Shown: positions 17,953 through 27,395, counted from the first letter of the stretch. The stretch is 64,000 nt of DNA from Candidatus Rifleibacteriota bacterium (GCA_015232575.1 JADFZL010000023.1:1-64000); one strand, 5' to 3'. Translations and numbers: made by a program. The notes: a model not told the origin generated them from the sequence alone.

Positions 17953-20900
17953 CTAAATTTTACCGATCAGAGCTGACAGATTTTCCTGGGCTTCTTCAAA
18001 AGAATATTGAGATATTTTTTCTTGAAGCATCTCAAATTCCTTGAAATTTGAGAGCATTTTTCCGTAATTCTGTTTAATCTTTTCAAACTCATCAAACAGT
18101 TTGAAGTCTTGTTTTGTTATTAAGTCACTCAATCTTTTCAGTTTTTCAATTGCTTCCAAAGCGTTAACTGGTATATCCTGACATTCAGTGCTTTGAGGCA
18201 AAGCTTCCTTACGAATGAATTCCAGATATTTTTCAATTTCAGAGAAAACACTTTCCAATAATAACTTGAGTGAGAGCCATTTTACAATCAGATCTTTTTC
18301 AATTTCGTCGGATGCGGATGAAGAGCCAGATGAAGATTTTTCGAGAATACCGGCAGATTCGGAGATATGCATCATTCCAAGTGATCCGGAAAGCCCTTTC
18401 AGAGAATGAGCATTAAATTTTATGTTTTCAAAATTGAGTGTGTCGATCTCTCTCTGCAAGCTGCTGATAATTGATTCCTTCCTGGAATAAAAATCGAAAA
18501 GCTGTTTGCAATACTTTTTTATGCTTCCGTTGAAACGCGAGAGTGCAGAATTATGATCAATTCCTTTAATTGAAGGGAAAGCAGAACTTTCAATATTTTC
18601 TGATTTCAGAATGATGTTTCTCGGGAAATCTGGAACATATCTGTGAAGCTTTTCCTTTAACAATACAGGGTCTATGGGTTTTGCCACATGATCATTCATT
18701 CCAGCCTGAATAGATTTAACTCTGTCTTCAGCAAATGCATTTGCTGTCATTGCAATAATTGGAATATTCGAAAAACGTGGATCACTTCTTATTTTCTTTG
18801 TTGATTCAAAGCCATCAAGTTCTGGCATCTGGATATCCATCAAAATAGCTTTGTAATAATCCGGTTGATTTCTGAATACCATTTCAGCAGCTTCCATACC
18901 GTTAATCGCAGTTTCCACAACAAAGTTCCAGCACTCAAGTAATTCCTGTGCAATCTGCCGGTTGAAATCGTTGTCCTCAACAAGCAATACACGTGTTGAA
19001 TGGCGATATTTGCCCTTTGCCCACTCGGAAGGAATTTCTTCGTTGTTGTTCCTGTCTATGGGAAGAAGTGTTTGTACAATGGAATTAAATAACATTGAAG
19101 CAGTTACTGGTTTTTTCAGAACAAAATCAATGCCCGCTTCAAGAAGCTTTATGTTGTCGTCATGATTGATAAAGGAAAGTACAGGTATTATCAGCGGTCG
19201 TTTTATAGATACATCAGAAATTTGCCTCATTTTCATGATAAATGAAATACTTTCCTGTGAAAGATTCCTGTTTTCCAGAAAGACAAGTTGAAATGGATTG
19301 TTTCTGTTTGTCGAAATTTCTTTTTCACCATCTTTAACATCTGAGACTGAAGTAAGTTTGAATGAAAACTTCTGAATCATTCTGATGAAGTTGTTTGCAA
19401 AAGATGAATTTTCATAAACCAGAAGAATATGCAGATTATTGAGCGATTCAGGGATTTTATTTCCAGATTCTAATTGTTTTTCATTTATCTTCTGCCAGAT
19501 GTGGAATTTGAATTTAGTTCCTTTGCCGATTTCACTTTCTGCTGTTATTTCACCATCCATCATTTCAACGAGGCGTTTAGAAATGCTGAGACCTAGCCCT
19601 GTTCCACCAAATTTCCGCGTAGTTGAGCCATCTGCCTGAATAAACGGCATGAAAAGATTATTCATCTGATCAGGAGTCATGCCGATTCCAGTGTCTCTGA
19701 CTGAAAAAGAGAGTTTCACTCGTTCCTGAACCGTTTCTGCCAGCTCAATTGATAATTCAAGTTCTCCCTTTTCCGTGAATTTGACGGCATTTCCAAGAAG
19801 GTTTGTCAAAATCTGTCTGACTCTCAACGGGTCGCCAATAAGATTGCATGGAATATCCGGGGAAATATTCAGAAACAATTCAAGACCTTTATCATGAACC
19901 TTGTCTGTTACAATATCAACTGTGTTGCCGATTAATTCATCAAGATTATATGAAAGATTGTCCATCTGAAGCTTTCCAGCTTCAATTTTGGACGAATCAA
20001 GGATGTCGTTAATAATCTCCAGCAGAGAGTTTCCGGCAATCTGAATCTTGCTTATGTAATCATGTTGCTTTTTTGAAAGGGAAGTCTGGAGAACGAAATT
20101 TGAAAATCCGATTATTGCATTCAGTGGAGTTCGAATTTCATGGCTTACATTTGCCAGGAAGCGCTTTTCAAATTTGAGTGCCTGTGCAAGGTTTTCTGAG
20201 ACTGCGGCAAGTTCTTCGGTCTTTTTTCTCAGCTGAAGCTCTGTTCGACGGCGTTCTTCGAGCTCTGCCTCAAGATTTTTAACCGCAGTCTGCCATTGGG
20301 AAGTTCTCATTTCAACAAGTTTTTCAAGATTTTCTCTATGGGAAACGATTTCCTTGTTCCATTCTTCAGTGGTCTGAAGAAGGTCGTTAAATTTTTCAGC
20401 AAGAGTGGCCACTTCAATCGGGCCTGCTATGGGAGCCCGTCTGGAGTAATCCTTGTCGCTTGTAATTGCCCGCATTGTTTCGACAAGTTTCAGGATCGGG
20501 TCAGAAAGAGAGGTCAGTTGTCTCGAAAAAAGATATGACGCTGAAAAAATAACAAGCATTCCGAGGAAAATAAGTATTATTGCTGTCTGAACCAGACGGT
20601 AAACCATGGGAGATGTGTCATAATATATTTGTACAAAACCAATAGTTTCTTTTTTCCATGTGACAGGTTCTGTTACACAAATGCTCTGAAGTGTTATTTT
20701 TACACCAGGAACTACTTTCGCTTGATGATTTGCAAGTATTTCGCAGGCATATTGATCTGATTTGAATTCTGCGAAAAGTTCACCCTTGATTCCGCAAATT
20801 CTTCCTGTAATTACATGTGGCACATTTCTGAGTGAACCGAGTATCGTTTCTGCAGCCGTGACATCTCCAAAAATTACTGCAGCAGCACTGTTTTTTCCTA

Positions 20901-21084
20901 TTACTCCCGCCTGAGTCTTAAGATCATTGTTTATCATTCCTCTTATGATAACAACTTCACGTGTAAGAAAAACCAAAGTTGCAATTATGAATGCAAAAGT
21001 AATTGAAAAGCGGTTCATATTCAGAAGAATATTTCGAATATTATTCTCTGAACTTATGTTTAAGACTTTATCTGAATCGTTCAT
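17953..21084 (-). CDS. CHASE8-type hybrid sensor histidine kinase (HAMP-HisKA-HATPase-REC-REC-Hpt)
   Basis: 1043 residues. Two membrane helices (about 25-45 and 175-195) flank a periplasmic CHASE8-like sensor with LKTQAGVIGKNSAAAVIFGD and AAETILGSLRNVPHV, as in YfiN. Next come HAMP, coiled coil, HisKA with FLANVSHEIRTPLNAI, and HATPase with LLGNAVKFT, DTGIGM and GGTGLGLSISKRLV. A first, degenerate receiver lacks the usual acceptor Asp (LVFLENRNLS). A second receiver is intact (LLVEDNDFNR, ILMDIQMPELDG, AKPIDP). An Hpt domain with FNAHSLKGLSGSLG supplies the phosphotransfer His. It overlaps yfiR-like by 4 nt. In pseudomonads YfiR represses the CHASE8 protein YfiN; here the cyclase output is replaced by a phosphorelay. 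Confidence 0.9.
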   Translation of the reverse strand: MNDSDKVLNISSENNIRNILLNMNRFSITFAFIIATLVFLTREVVIIRGMINNDLKTQAGVIGKNSAAAVIFGDVTAAETILGSLRNVPHVITGRICGIKGELFAEFKSDQYACEILANHQAKVVPGVKITLQSICVTEPVTWKKETIGFVQIYYDTSPMVYRLVQTAIILIFLGMLVIFSASYLFSRQLTSLSDPILKLVETMRAITSDKDYSRRAPIAGPIEVATLAEKFNDLLQTTEEWNKEIVSHRENLEKLVEMRTSQWQTAVKNLEAELEERRRTELQLRKKTEELAAVSENLAQALKFEKRFLANVSHEIRTPLNAIIGFSNFVLQTSLSKKQHDYISKIQIAGNSLLEIINDILDSSKIEAGKLQMDNLSYNLDELIGNTVDIVTDKVHDKGLELFLNISPDIPCNLIGDPLRVRQILTNLLGNAVKFTEKGELELSIELAETVQERVKLSFSVRDTGIGMTPDQMNNLFMPFIQADGSTTRKFGGTGLGLSISKRLVEMMDGEITAESEIGKGTKFKFHIWQKINEKQLESGNKIPESLNNLHILLVYENSSFANNFIRMIQKFSFKLTSVSDVKDGEKEISTNRNNPFQLVFLENRNLSQESISFIMKMRQISDVSIKRPLIIPVLSFINHDDNIKLLEAGIDFVLKKPVTASMLFNSIVQTLLPIDRNNNEEIPSEWAKGKYRHSTRVLLVEDNDFNRQIAQELLECWNFVVETAINGMEAAEMVFRNQPDYYKAILMDIQMPELDGFESTKKIRSDPRFSNIPIIAMTANAFAEDRVKSIQAGMNDHVAKPIDPVLLKEKLHRYVPDFPRNIILKSENIESSAFPSIKGIDHNSALSRFNGSIKKYCKQLFDFYSRKESIISSLQREIDTLNFENIKFNAHSLKGLSGSLGMMHISESAGILEKSSSGSSSASDEIEKDLIVKWLSLKLLLESVFSEIEKYLEFIRKEALPQSTECQDIPVNALEAIEKLKRLSDLITKQDFKLFDEFEKIKQNYGKMLSNFKEFEMLQEKISQYSFEEAQENLSALIGKI

Positions 21085-21653
21085 TTAATTGTGAAGTTTG
21101 CCAGATTAAGCAGTTGTGAACTTATTTTCAGATTTGACTTTTTTGCATTTTTGAGATTTATCTGAAATCTGACTCGATTATTTTCAAGTGAAAATGAAAT
21201 TATTCCACCGGCTGAAAGAAACTGTTTCCCTTCGCCAACGGTTAAAACCGGCTTGTTTTGAATCTTTTCAATGACGGAAGCTGCAAAATTGCTATCTGAG
21301 CCGCCGATATAGATGATCTGAAATTTTGAAAGATCTTCTTCTTTGTCCGTGATCCTTGTAACTTTGAAAGACAAAAAGTCAGGTTCCTCAGGCGAAACAT
21401 CAGCAGGAAGAAGTGCGCCGAACGGGTCAGCACCAACAATTCCTATTGCGAGAGGGCTGCTTCCAACAATTTGGGCTGAATCGGGCCACTCTATGAATAC
21501 TGGAAATTTTAGAAGAAATGCAACTTTAACTTCGTATTCTGCAGGCGGTTTCGCGGCAAAAACAAGCGGAACATGGAATAATGAAAACAGAATAAAAATA
21601 ACGATTAAATAGTCTAAAAGTTTATGTATTGTTTTCATATTTAAAAGAACCAT
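21081..21653 (-). CDS. YfiR-family (DUF4154) periplasmic protein
   Basis: 190 residues. A signal sequence (LIVIFILFSLFHVPLVFA) is followed by the family opening EYEVKVAFLLKFPVFIEWP. The core reads LAIGIVGADPFG...FQIIYIGGSDSN...PVLTVGEGKQFLSAGGIISF, ending ISSQLLNLANFTI. This is the DUF4154/YfiR pattern, in which a periplasmic protein inhibits the sensor domain of a membrane partner. It overlaps the kinase gene downstream by 4 nt and the TonB receptor upstream by 13 nt, so translation is coupled. The cysteines that redox-tune Pseudomonas YfiR are not seen here, so a different trigger is likely. Confidence 0.9.
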   Translation of the reverse strand: MVLLNMKTIHKLLDYLIVIFILFSLFHVPLVFAAKPPAEYEVKVAFLLKFPVFIEWPDSAQIVGSSPLAIGIVGADPFGALLPADVSPEEPDFLSFKVTRITDKEEDLSKFQIIYIGGSDSNFAASVIEKIQNKPVLTVGEGKQFLSAGGIISFSLENNRVRFQINLKNAKKSNLKISSQLLNLANFTIK

Positions 21654-23629
21654 GTTGCTTTAATGTAATAGTTTCTTGGAATATCACTTGAAAGATACTG
21701 TCTTTGCATTGAAAACTCTGTGTGCCATGGCTTCAAAAGGTGTTGGCCCCCCGCACTTAATTCAAAATACTTGTTTGGATGCCATCCAAAATGGGCGTTC
21801 AGCGAATCTATTGCCGGAAGAAGAAGATTGTTCATGTCACTGTTCGAGTCGCTCTGATTGCTGTGCTGGAAGGAAAAGTCCAGCTCCATGTTATTTTTCA
21901 TGTCCCAGTAGGTTCTGAGAAACCATTGTGAGGGGGAAATAGTGTCAGAAAAAATACTGGAAGTGTCAACCTGCCAATTTATGCTTTGTCCGGCTGAGAT
22001 GCGGAAAGATTTAAATGCTTTCCATTCGACCGACAGCTCAGCACCTTCAACAGACAGGTTTCCCATGTTGGTTGTTACTATCAACTGCGTTGGATTGGTT
22101 GAAATATTGTTTTCCTGCGATTTTTCAACATTTCTAAGAACTCCGAAGTAATCCTGACGGAATAATGAAAGATCCAGAGAGAGTTTTGAGTCCGGAAGAA
22201 ATCGGTATCCGAGCTCTTTTGCTTTCATCACTTCCGATTGAAGAGAATCGTTTCCTACGTTTTCTCCGGTAATTGTTGAGTTTTCCTTTGAATTTCTGCC
22301 TTCACCTGCAAGACCGCCTTCCCTTTCAAAAATAGATGGAACGCGTCTTGCTTCTGTCCAGGAAGTCCAGAAAACATGCTTTCTGAAAGGCTTCCATAAA
22401 AGTCTTGCACTTGGCTGCAATTCTGTACCAACATAAGGGTGATCGTACACTTTGCCGCCAAGAGTCAGAAACAGTTTATCAGGCTTAAGTGATATCTGGT
22501 CCTGTATGAAAAAACTTGGTATGTTGATTGAATCCTTTGGAGCTGACTTGATGTGATGAGACGAAATATTGTATTTGATAGATCTGTAGGCTAATCCCCA
22601 GGTGAGTTCCTGTCTTTTCCATGAAGAAATCTGTTGTTGCATGTCAAGATCGAAGGTATCGATTGTTTCATCGTATTTTGATTCAGAGCGTTGTGTCCGG
22701 TCAAAATAAAACTGAAGTTTAAGTTCTTTTCCGGGTTTCTGGATTTTCTGGATAAGAAACCTCAGGTTGCCGCCTGAAACTCCTATTCTGGAAGAATTGT
22801 ATTTCGGCATATCCATGGAACCGGGCTTTGGTGGATCTTCGGTCATTTCGTGGCTTAATCCGGAATATACATTTGCGTCGAGAGTGATTTTTCTGCTTTC
22901 CGAGGGATCCAGGTCAAAGCGAATTCCGAAGCGGCTCTGATTATAATCGTCTATTCTTTCGTTTGTTCCATGTGATCGAAAAGTATTTCTCTGAAAATCT
23001 TTTATAAAAAAGCGGAAAGAACCTTTTCCGTCGAGATCTGAACCATATCGATAAAGAAAATCTGAACCGTTGGCGGTTCCGGCGCCTGCTGAAACTAACC
23101 CGCCTCTTGTCGAATGGGAGGATTTTGTTACAATGTTTATTACTCCGTTTACTGCATTTGCGCCCCATGTTGTACCACCTGGCCCGCGGACTACTTCAAT
23201 GCGTTCGATATCTGCCACAGGGGTGTCCTGAACATCCCAGTAGACTCCGGAAAATAAAGGCGAATAGACACTTCTTCCATCAATCATTACCAGAAGGTTG
23301 CCGAAAAAACGTGTATTGCTTCCTCTTACTGATATTGCCCATTTGCTGCCGTCAATCCTCGAAACATTCAGACCCGGAGCCAGACGCAGAGCTTCCGGAA
23401 TACATGATGCTCCACTTCTGCGTATGTCTTCACCGGTAATAACATATACTGATGCTGGAATCTGAGTTACTTTTTCTGAACGTCTCGAAACACTTGATAA
23501 CACTGGCACAACTTCAAGTTCCAGAAGTTCTTCCAGAGAAAGTTTTCTAAGCCTGGAAGGCTCTGCAGAAAAACATACCCTGCAGAATGATATCAGTAAA
23601 ATCAGTAAAACTGTTTTTCGTGCAGTCAT
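21641..23629 (-). CDS. TonB-dependent outer-membrane receptor
   Basis: 662 residues. A signal peptide (TVLLILLISFCRVCFSA) is followed by a TonB-box-like start of the mature protein. The plug domain includes QIPASVYVITGEDIRRSGA, IPEALRLAPGLNVS, MIDGRSVYSPLFSGVYWD and IERIEVVRGPGGTTWGANAVNGVINIVTK. The rest is a beta-barrel ending in a C-terminal aromatic (TWFF), as outer-membrane assembly requires. GGAG precedes the ATG. It heads the operon with YfiR-like, CHASE8 hybrid kinase and REC-kinase. Receptors in this pairing may act as ligand sensors rather than, or as well as, importers. Substrate unknown; the plug resembles cobalamin/colicin-type receptors only generally. Confidence 0.92.
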   Translation of the reverse strand: MTARKTVLLILLISFCRVCFSAEPSRLRKLSLEELLELEVVPVLSSVSRRSEKVTQIPASVYVITGEDIRRSGASCIPEALRLAPGLNVSRIDGSKWAISVRGSNTRFFGNLLVMIDGRSVYSPLFSGVYWDVQDTPVADIERIEVVRGPGGTTWGANAVNGVINIVTKSSHSTRGGLVSAGAGTANGSDFLYRYGSDLDGKGSFRFFIKDFQRNTFRSHGTNERIDDYNQSRFGIRFDLDPSESRKITLDANVYSGLSHEMTEDPPKPGSMDMPKYNSSRIGVSGGNLRFLIQKIQKPGKELKLQFYFDRTQRSESKYDETIDTFDLDMQQQISSWKRQELTWGLAYRSIKYNISSHHIKSAPKDSINIPSFFIQDQISLKPDKLFLTLGGKVYDHPYVGTELQPSARLLWKPFRKHVFWTSWTEARRVPSIFEREGGLAGEGRNSKENSTITGENVGNDSLQSEVMKAKELGYRFLPDSKLSLDLSLFRQDYFGVLRNVEKSQENNISTNPTQLIVTTNMGNLSVEGAELSVEWKAFKSFRISAGQSINWQVDTSSIFSDTISPSQWFLRTYWDMKNNMELDFSFQHSNQSDSNSDMNNLLLPAIDSLNAHFGWHPNKYFELSAGGQHLLKPWHTEFSMQRQYLSSDIPRNYYIKATWFF

Positions 23630-23740
23630 TAATTTCTCCGGATCATATTATAAAAAACAACATTGATGGTACGACATGCAAATTTACAATATCAAGCCAT
23701 AAAAAGTAAAGAATTGTAAATGGAATCAACTTTAAGTAAA

Positions 23741-25291
23741 TCAGGAATGTGCTACAGGCAGAATGATTTCGACTGTGAGCCCACCATTTTCGCGGTTTCT
23801 GAGCCTAATTCTGCCATTGTCCCGTTCAATTGCACGTTTGGAGATTGCAAGTCCCAGGCCTGTTCCACCAGTGCTTCTTGACCTGTCTTCATCGCATCTG
23901 AAAAATGGTGTGAACACGTCATTAATTTTTTCATCAGGAATTCCGGGACCTCTGTCTGAGACTTCCAAAACTACAACTTTTTCTCTCGTTTCATTTGATG
24001 AGAGATTTACAGATTCTGATGCCGGTCTTTTTGTTGAAACCTGGGTTGCATCGTCTGATACTGAATTTGCCACAAACATTGTAATCTCAATCTTTCCGCT
24101 ATTTGAAGAAAATTTAACTGCGTTTCTGATGATGTTTTCTATTGCGCGTCCAATCATTTTTTCGCTACCCGGGACATATAAAGTTGTTTCAGCTGGATTC
24201 CACAAAATTCGGTCGGGGTTATTAATATCTTCAAACCTGGCGTCAGAAACAATGTGATTTACTACTTGTACAATATCAAAGTTTGATTTATTATCTTCAT
24301 AAAGACATTCTTCAAGCCGGAAGAGGGTAAGAAGTTCCTGTATCATTGCTTCAATGCGGTCAGCTTCAATGTTGATTCGTGCAAGGTGAGGTAAAGGTTC
24401 GGTTTTTGCTGTTTTTCTGGCAAGTTCCAGAGCGACCTGCATTCTGGCAAGTGGAGAGCGAAGTTCGTGGGAAATGTCTCTTAAAAGGCGTTTTTGCCTT
24501 TCAATCATTGAGCTGATGCGCTCTGCCATTTCATTAAAATTATTTGCAAGTTCTCCAAACTCATCATATCTTTTTAATAATGAATCTGAAAGACGTGTTT
24601 GAAGTTCCCCCATGGAAAACTGATGTGTAAATCGTTTGAGCTCAATGGCAGGACTTGAAAGATGTCTGGCTAGGATGAAACATAAAATCGTAGAAATAAC
24701 GAGAAATGTTATAAGAACCTGTGGTTTAAGGAATATGAAAATAATTTTCTCAAAGAATTTTGAACCCGGGTGGGGTTGAATCAGAAAGTAATTTTTGCCA
24801 GATTCTGATTTATAATGCAATAGAGTAAAATCATCGGATTTTTCGTCTGTAATCGCTATAGATGGTTCAATGATGCATGCAGAGCCTGATGAGACAATTT
24901 TTTTGACTGCTTCCTTAATTTTTTCTGAAAATTTTTCAGATTCAATCTTTGATAAAAAATCAAAGTTATTCATACTTCTGCCTGGTTTAAAAAGAATTTC
25001 AGCTTGTTCAGAAAAGATCCAGGGCAGACGGTGTCCGAAGGCTTTTTCCAGAATCAGTAATTCTTTTTTATCGGATTGTTCGATTGAGGAGACTATCAGA
25101 TGAGCCTGAGCTTTTAAAAATTCACACTCCATTTCCTTAAAATGTTTGTTGAACGGGCTTATCTGAAAAAAATACGTGACGAGGTTTACTGAAATTCCTG
25201 TGAGAATAACCGTAAACCAGAACCAGAGAAATATTTTCCCGAAAAGCTTGGAGCCGAACAATCTATTGCTCTCAAGCTTCGGAGTCGACAT
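23741..25291 (-). CDS. CpxA/RstB-like sensor histidine kinase
   Basis: 516 residues. There are two membrane helices (about 18-40 and 190-210) with a ~150-residue periplasmic sensor between them, then HAMP, HisKA with LRDISHELRSPLARM and HATPase. The HATPase has NIIRNAVKFS, VSDRGPGIP and GGTGLGLAISKRAI. An insertion of about 35 residues rich in Ser/Thr/Val separates the N and G1 boxes. The ATG overlaps the end of the response-regulator gene by 20 nt, so the two form an operon. The LRDISHELRSPL wording is typical of CpxA-like kinases, which monitor envelope stress. The divergent EF-hand exported protein upstream could be its target or partner, as CpxP/Spy-type proteins are for CpxRA (inference). 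Confidence 0.9.
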   Translation of the reverse strand: MSTPKLESNRLFGSKLFGKIFLWFWFTVILTGISVNLVTYFFQISPFNKHFKEMECEFLKAQAHLIVSSIEQSDKKELLILEKAFGHRLPWIFSEQAEILFKPGRSMNNFDFLSKIESEKFSEKIKEAVKKIVSSGSACIIEPSIAITDEKSDDFTLLHYKSESGKNYFLIQPHPGSKFFEKIIFIFLKPQVLITFLVISTILCFILARHLSSPAIELKRFTHQFSMGELQTRLSDSLLKRYDEFGELANNFNEMAERISSMIERQKRLLRDISHELRSPLARMQVALELARKTAKTEPLPHLARINIEADRIEAMIQELLTLFRLEECLYEDNKSNFDIVQVVNHIVSDARFEDINNPDRILWNPAETTLYVPGSEKMIGRAIENIIRNAVKFSSNSGKIEITMFVANSVSDDATQVSTKRPASESVNLSSNETREKVVVLEVSDRGPGIPDEKINDVFTPFFRCDEDRSRSTGGTGLGLAISKRAIERDNGRIRLRNRENGGLTVEIILPVAHS

Positions 25292-25985
25292 ACATGTAAC
25301 CGACGCCCCTGATCGTTCTTATTCTTTCAGTTGTGCCATTTTCAATTTTGTTGCCCAGTTTTTTTCTAACATTGCTGATGTGAACGTCAAGACTTCTGTC
25401 GTCAAATGCTAATTTGTGTCCCAGTGCCTGAAGAGCTAAGTCCTGTCTGTTAATGACTTTCCCAACTGAAGTAAGAAGTATTTCAAGGATGTGAAACTCT
25501 ACCTCGGTGAGGTGCAATTCTTCACCGTTTCTTATGAGGCTTCTTGTTGCAACATTCACTTCAAGATCACCAATCAGAATTTTTCGGTTGGAATTCCCAT
25601 TCTTCAACCGTTCTGGTGATAATCTTCTGAAAATTGCCTTGATTCTTGCAAGCAATTCCCTCGGATTGAAAGGTTTAGCAAGATAATCATCAGCTCCAAG
25701 TTCCAGCCCTATTATCCGGTCAATTTCTTCGCCTCTTGCAGTAAGCATTATAACTGCCATTGACGTTTTACTTCTGATCTGTTTGAGAATTTCAAAACCA
25801 TCAATTACAGGAAGCATAACATCAAGAATTAGCAGATCGAAGTGCTCTGATAGCGCAGTAGAGAGGCCTTCGTCGCCTCTGAAACAGGATTTTATATTGT
25901 AGCCCTCTCCTGTAAGATACTCACGCAGCAAATCGCATAATTCTGTGTCATCATCAATAATCAGAAGTTTCTGTTTATTTTCCAC
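25272..25985 (-). CDS. OmpR/CpxR-family response regulator
   Basis: 237 residues. The receiver domain has LLIIDDDTELCD, acceptor Asp in LLILDVMLPVIDG, Thr in VIMLTARGEE and Lys in YLAKPFNPREL. The C-terminal winged helix has LTEVEFHILEILLTSVGKVINRQ and RSLDVHISNVRKKLG with the recognition helix, ending in RTIRGVGYMYV. The start is a GTG with GAGGTG 5 nt upstream. It is the first gene of an operon with the kinase. The 300-bp divergent region in front of it also serves the EF-hand gene and presumably holds its operator. Confidence 0.93.
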   Translation of the reverse strand: MENKQKLLIIDDDTELCDLLREYLTGEGYNIKSCFRGDEGLSTALSEHFDLLILDVMLPVIDGFEILKQIRSKTSMAVIMLTARGEEIDRIIGLELGADDYLAKPFNPRELLARIKAIFRRLSPERLKNGNSNRKILIGDLEVNVATRSLIRNGEELHLTEVEFHILEILLTSVGKVINRQDLALQALGHKLAFDDRSLDVHISNVRKKLGNKIENGTTERIRTIRGVGYMYVDSEA

Positions 25986-26288
25986 TATTACACCTCAGAT
26001 ATTTTGAATAAAATCATTCAAATGAATAATTCTTCAGATTGTTGATAATAAACGATTATCACATGAAAGTAATGTAAATTTTTGTGAAGAATTGAAAAAA
26101 ATCAATTCGATGCTTAAGCTTTCTTAACAATTATTCAGCCAGTTGATATGGCAGCTTAACCTTAAATAGTTTAATATAAAAATATGCAAGGAGGAAGATC
26201 AATTTTGGGAACAAAACTTCAGTTCAGAAAATTGTCTCAGGTTCTTTTAAAGTGTATTATTTATGCAAATAATTAATGGAGGAAGAAA
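25986..26288. promoter_or_regulatory. Divergent promoter region between the CpxR-like regulator and the EF-hand gene
   Basis: AT-rich spacer with no gene longer than the possible 23-codon leader at 26205. TAATATAAA near 26171 is a candidate -10 area for the rightward gene. CTTAACCTTAAATAGTTTAA near 26157-26176 has spaced TTAA units that could be operator half-sites. No defined operator can be named. Confidence 0.35.
26205..26276 (+). other. Possible 23-residue leader ORF (TTG start)
   Basis: AAGGAGGAAG at 26188-26197 sits 7-8 nt before a TTG that opens a 23-codon frame ending TAA at 26274. The TAA is followed within 5 nt by the ribosome-binding site of the EF-hand gene. The strong site without another start suggests a leader peptide, or a displaced or duplicated translation signal. 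Confidence 0.3.
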
Positions 26289-27395
26289 ATGCGTAATTTT
26301 GGAAAATTGGCAGTGATTGCTGTTCTTTTTGTCGCGTTGTGTTCTGAGGCAAAAGCTCAGGAACCATCTGGAAAGGGTCATAACAGGCAGGAAATGCTCG
26401 AAAAGTATGATGCTGACAAAGATGGTAAATTATCTGAACAAGAACATGCTGTTGCAAAAGCGGATTTTGAAAAATCACCACAACATCTGATGATGTTGAA
26501 GAAATTCGATACGGATGGTGATGGACAACTTTCTGATAAAGAGCGTGAAGCTGCTCGTCCGCAGCGTGGTGGATCTGGTGGAGATCGTGGACCGGGCATG
26601 AATAAGGAAATGCTTGAAAAATACGATGCAGACGGCGACGGAAAATTATCTGAGGAAGAACACGCCGCAGCAAAGGCCGATTTTGAATCTTCACCGAAAT
26701 TTCAGGAAATGCTAAAGAAATTTGACACAGACGGCGATGGAGCACTTTCCGACGAAGAACGTGAAGCTGCACGCTCACAGCGTGGTGGCCCCGGAGGAGA
26801 TCGAGGACCTGGTATGAATAAGGAAATGCTTGAAAAATACGATGCAGATGGCGACGGAAAATTATCTGAGGAAGAACACGCCGCAGCAAAAGCCGATTTT
26901 GAATCTTCACCGAAATTTCAGGAAATGCTAAAGAAATTTGACACAGACGGCGATGGAGCACTTTCCGACGAAGAACGTGAAGCTGCACGCTCACAGCGTG
27001 GTGGCCCCGGAGGAGATCGAGGACCTGGTATGAATAAGGAAATGCTCGAAAAATACGATGCAGACGGCGATGGAAAATTGTCTGAGGAAGAACACGCCGC
27101 AGCAAAGGCCGATTTTGAAGCTTCACCGAAACATCAGGAAATGTTGAAAAAACTTGATACAGATGGCGATGGGCAAATTTCTGATGAAGAGCGTAAAGCT
27201 GGACGCCCTGGTAAGATGGGAAAAGGAAAACGTGGAAAAAAGAATGGTGTTTCAGATGAAGCATCTTCTGATTCCACAGTAGATAGCTCTTCTTCCAGCA
27301 GCAGTTCTGATCCGACAGTGAATTCGCTCCGGGAAAACAGAAAAGGTCCCGGTGCCAACAGAGAAAATCGCGGTCCCGGTCGCAGGAGAAACTAA
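26289..27395 (+). CDS. Exported protein with eight EF-hands in near-identical tandem repeats
   Basis: 368 residues. GGAGGAAG precedes the ATG, and a signal peptide (LAVIAVLFVALCSEAKAQ) leads the protein. Four units of about 72 residues each contain two EF-hand loops (for example DADGDGKLSEEE and DTDGDGALSDEE) and a Gly/Arg linker (RGGPGGDRGPG). Units 2 and 3 are almost identical at DNA level; the first and last have diverged. The C-terminus is a Ser run followed by an Arg/Gly/Pro tail (GPGRRRN). It would bind about eight calcium ions outside the cytoplasm. It is transcribed divergently from the CpxRA-like pair, suggesting regulation by it. The TAA stop lies in the terminus of repeat element A. 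Confidence 0.88.
   Translation: MRNFGKLAVIAVLFVALCSEAKAQEPSGKGHNRQEMLEKYDADKDGKLSEQEHAVAKADFEKSPQHLMMLKKFDTDGDGQLSDKEREAARPQRGGSGGDRGPGMNKEMLEKYDADGDGKLSEEEHAAAKADFESSPKFQEMLKKFDTDGDGALSDEEREAARSQRGGPGGDRGPGMNKEMLEKYDADGDGKLSEEEHAAAKADFESSPKFQEMLKKFDTDGDGALSDEEREAARSQRGGPGGDRGPGMNKEMLEKYDADGDGKLSEEEHAAAKADFEASPKHQEMLKKLDTDGDGQISDEERKAGRPGKMGKGKRGKKNGVSDEASSDSTVDSSSSSSSSDPTVNSLRENRKGPGANRENRGPGRRRN
26598..27245 (+). repeat. Three tandem 216-bp coding repeats
   Basis: Units begin at ATGAATAAGGAAATGCT near 26598, 26814 and 27030, an exact 216-bp period (72 codons). The first two differ at only a few bases, so the duplication or gene conversion is recent. The array length may vary between strains. 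Confidence 0.9.

Noticed and set aside
26257..27264. 335-codon open frame on the minus strand opposite the EF-hand repeat gene
   Set aside because: It is antisense to a strongly supported gene with signal peptide and EF-hands. The open frame and its repetitive His/Leu/Arg composition follow from the codon pattern of the tandem repeats.
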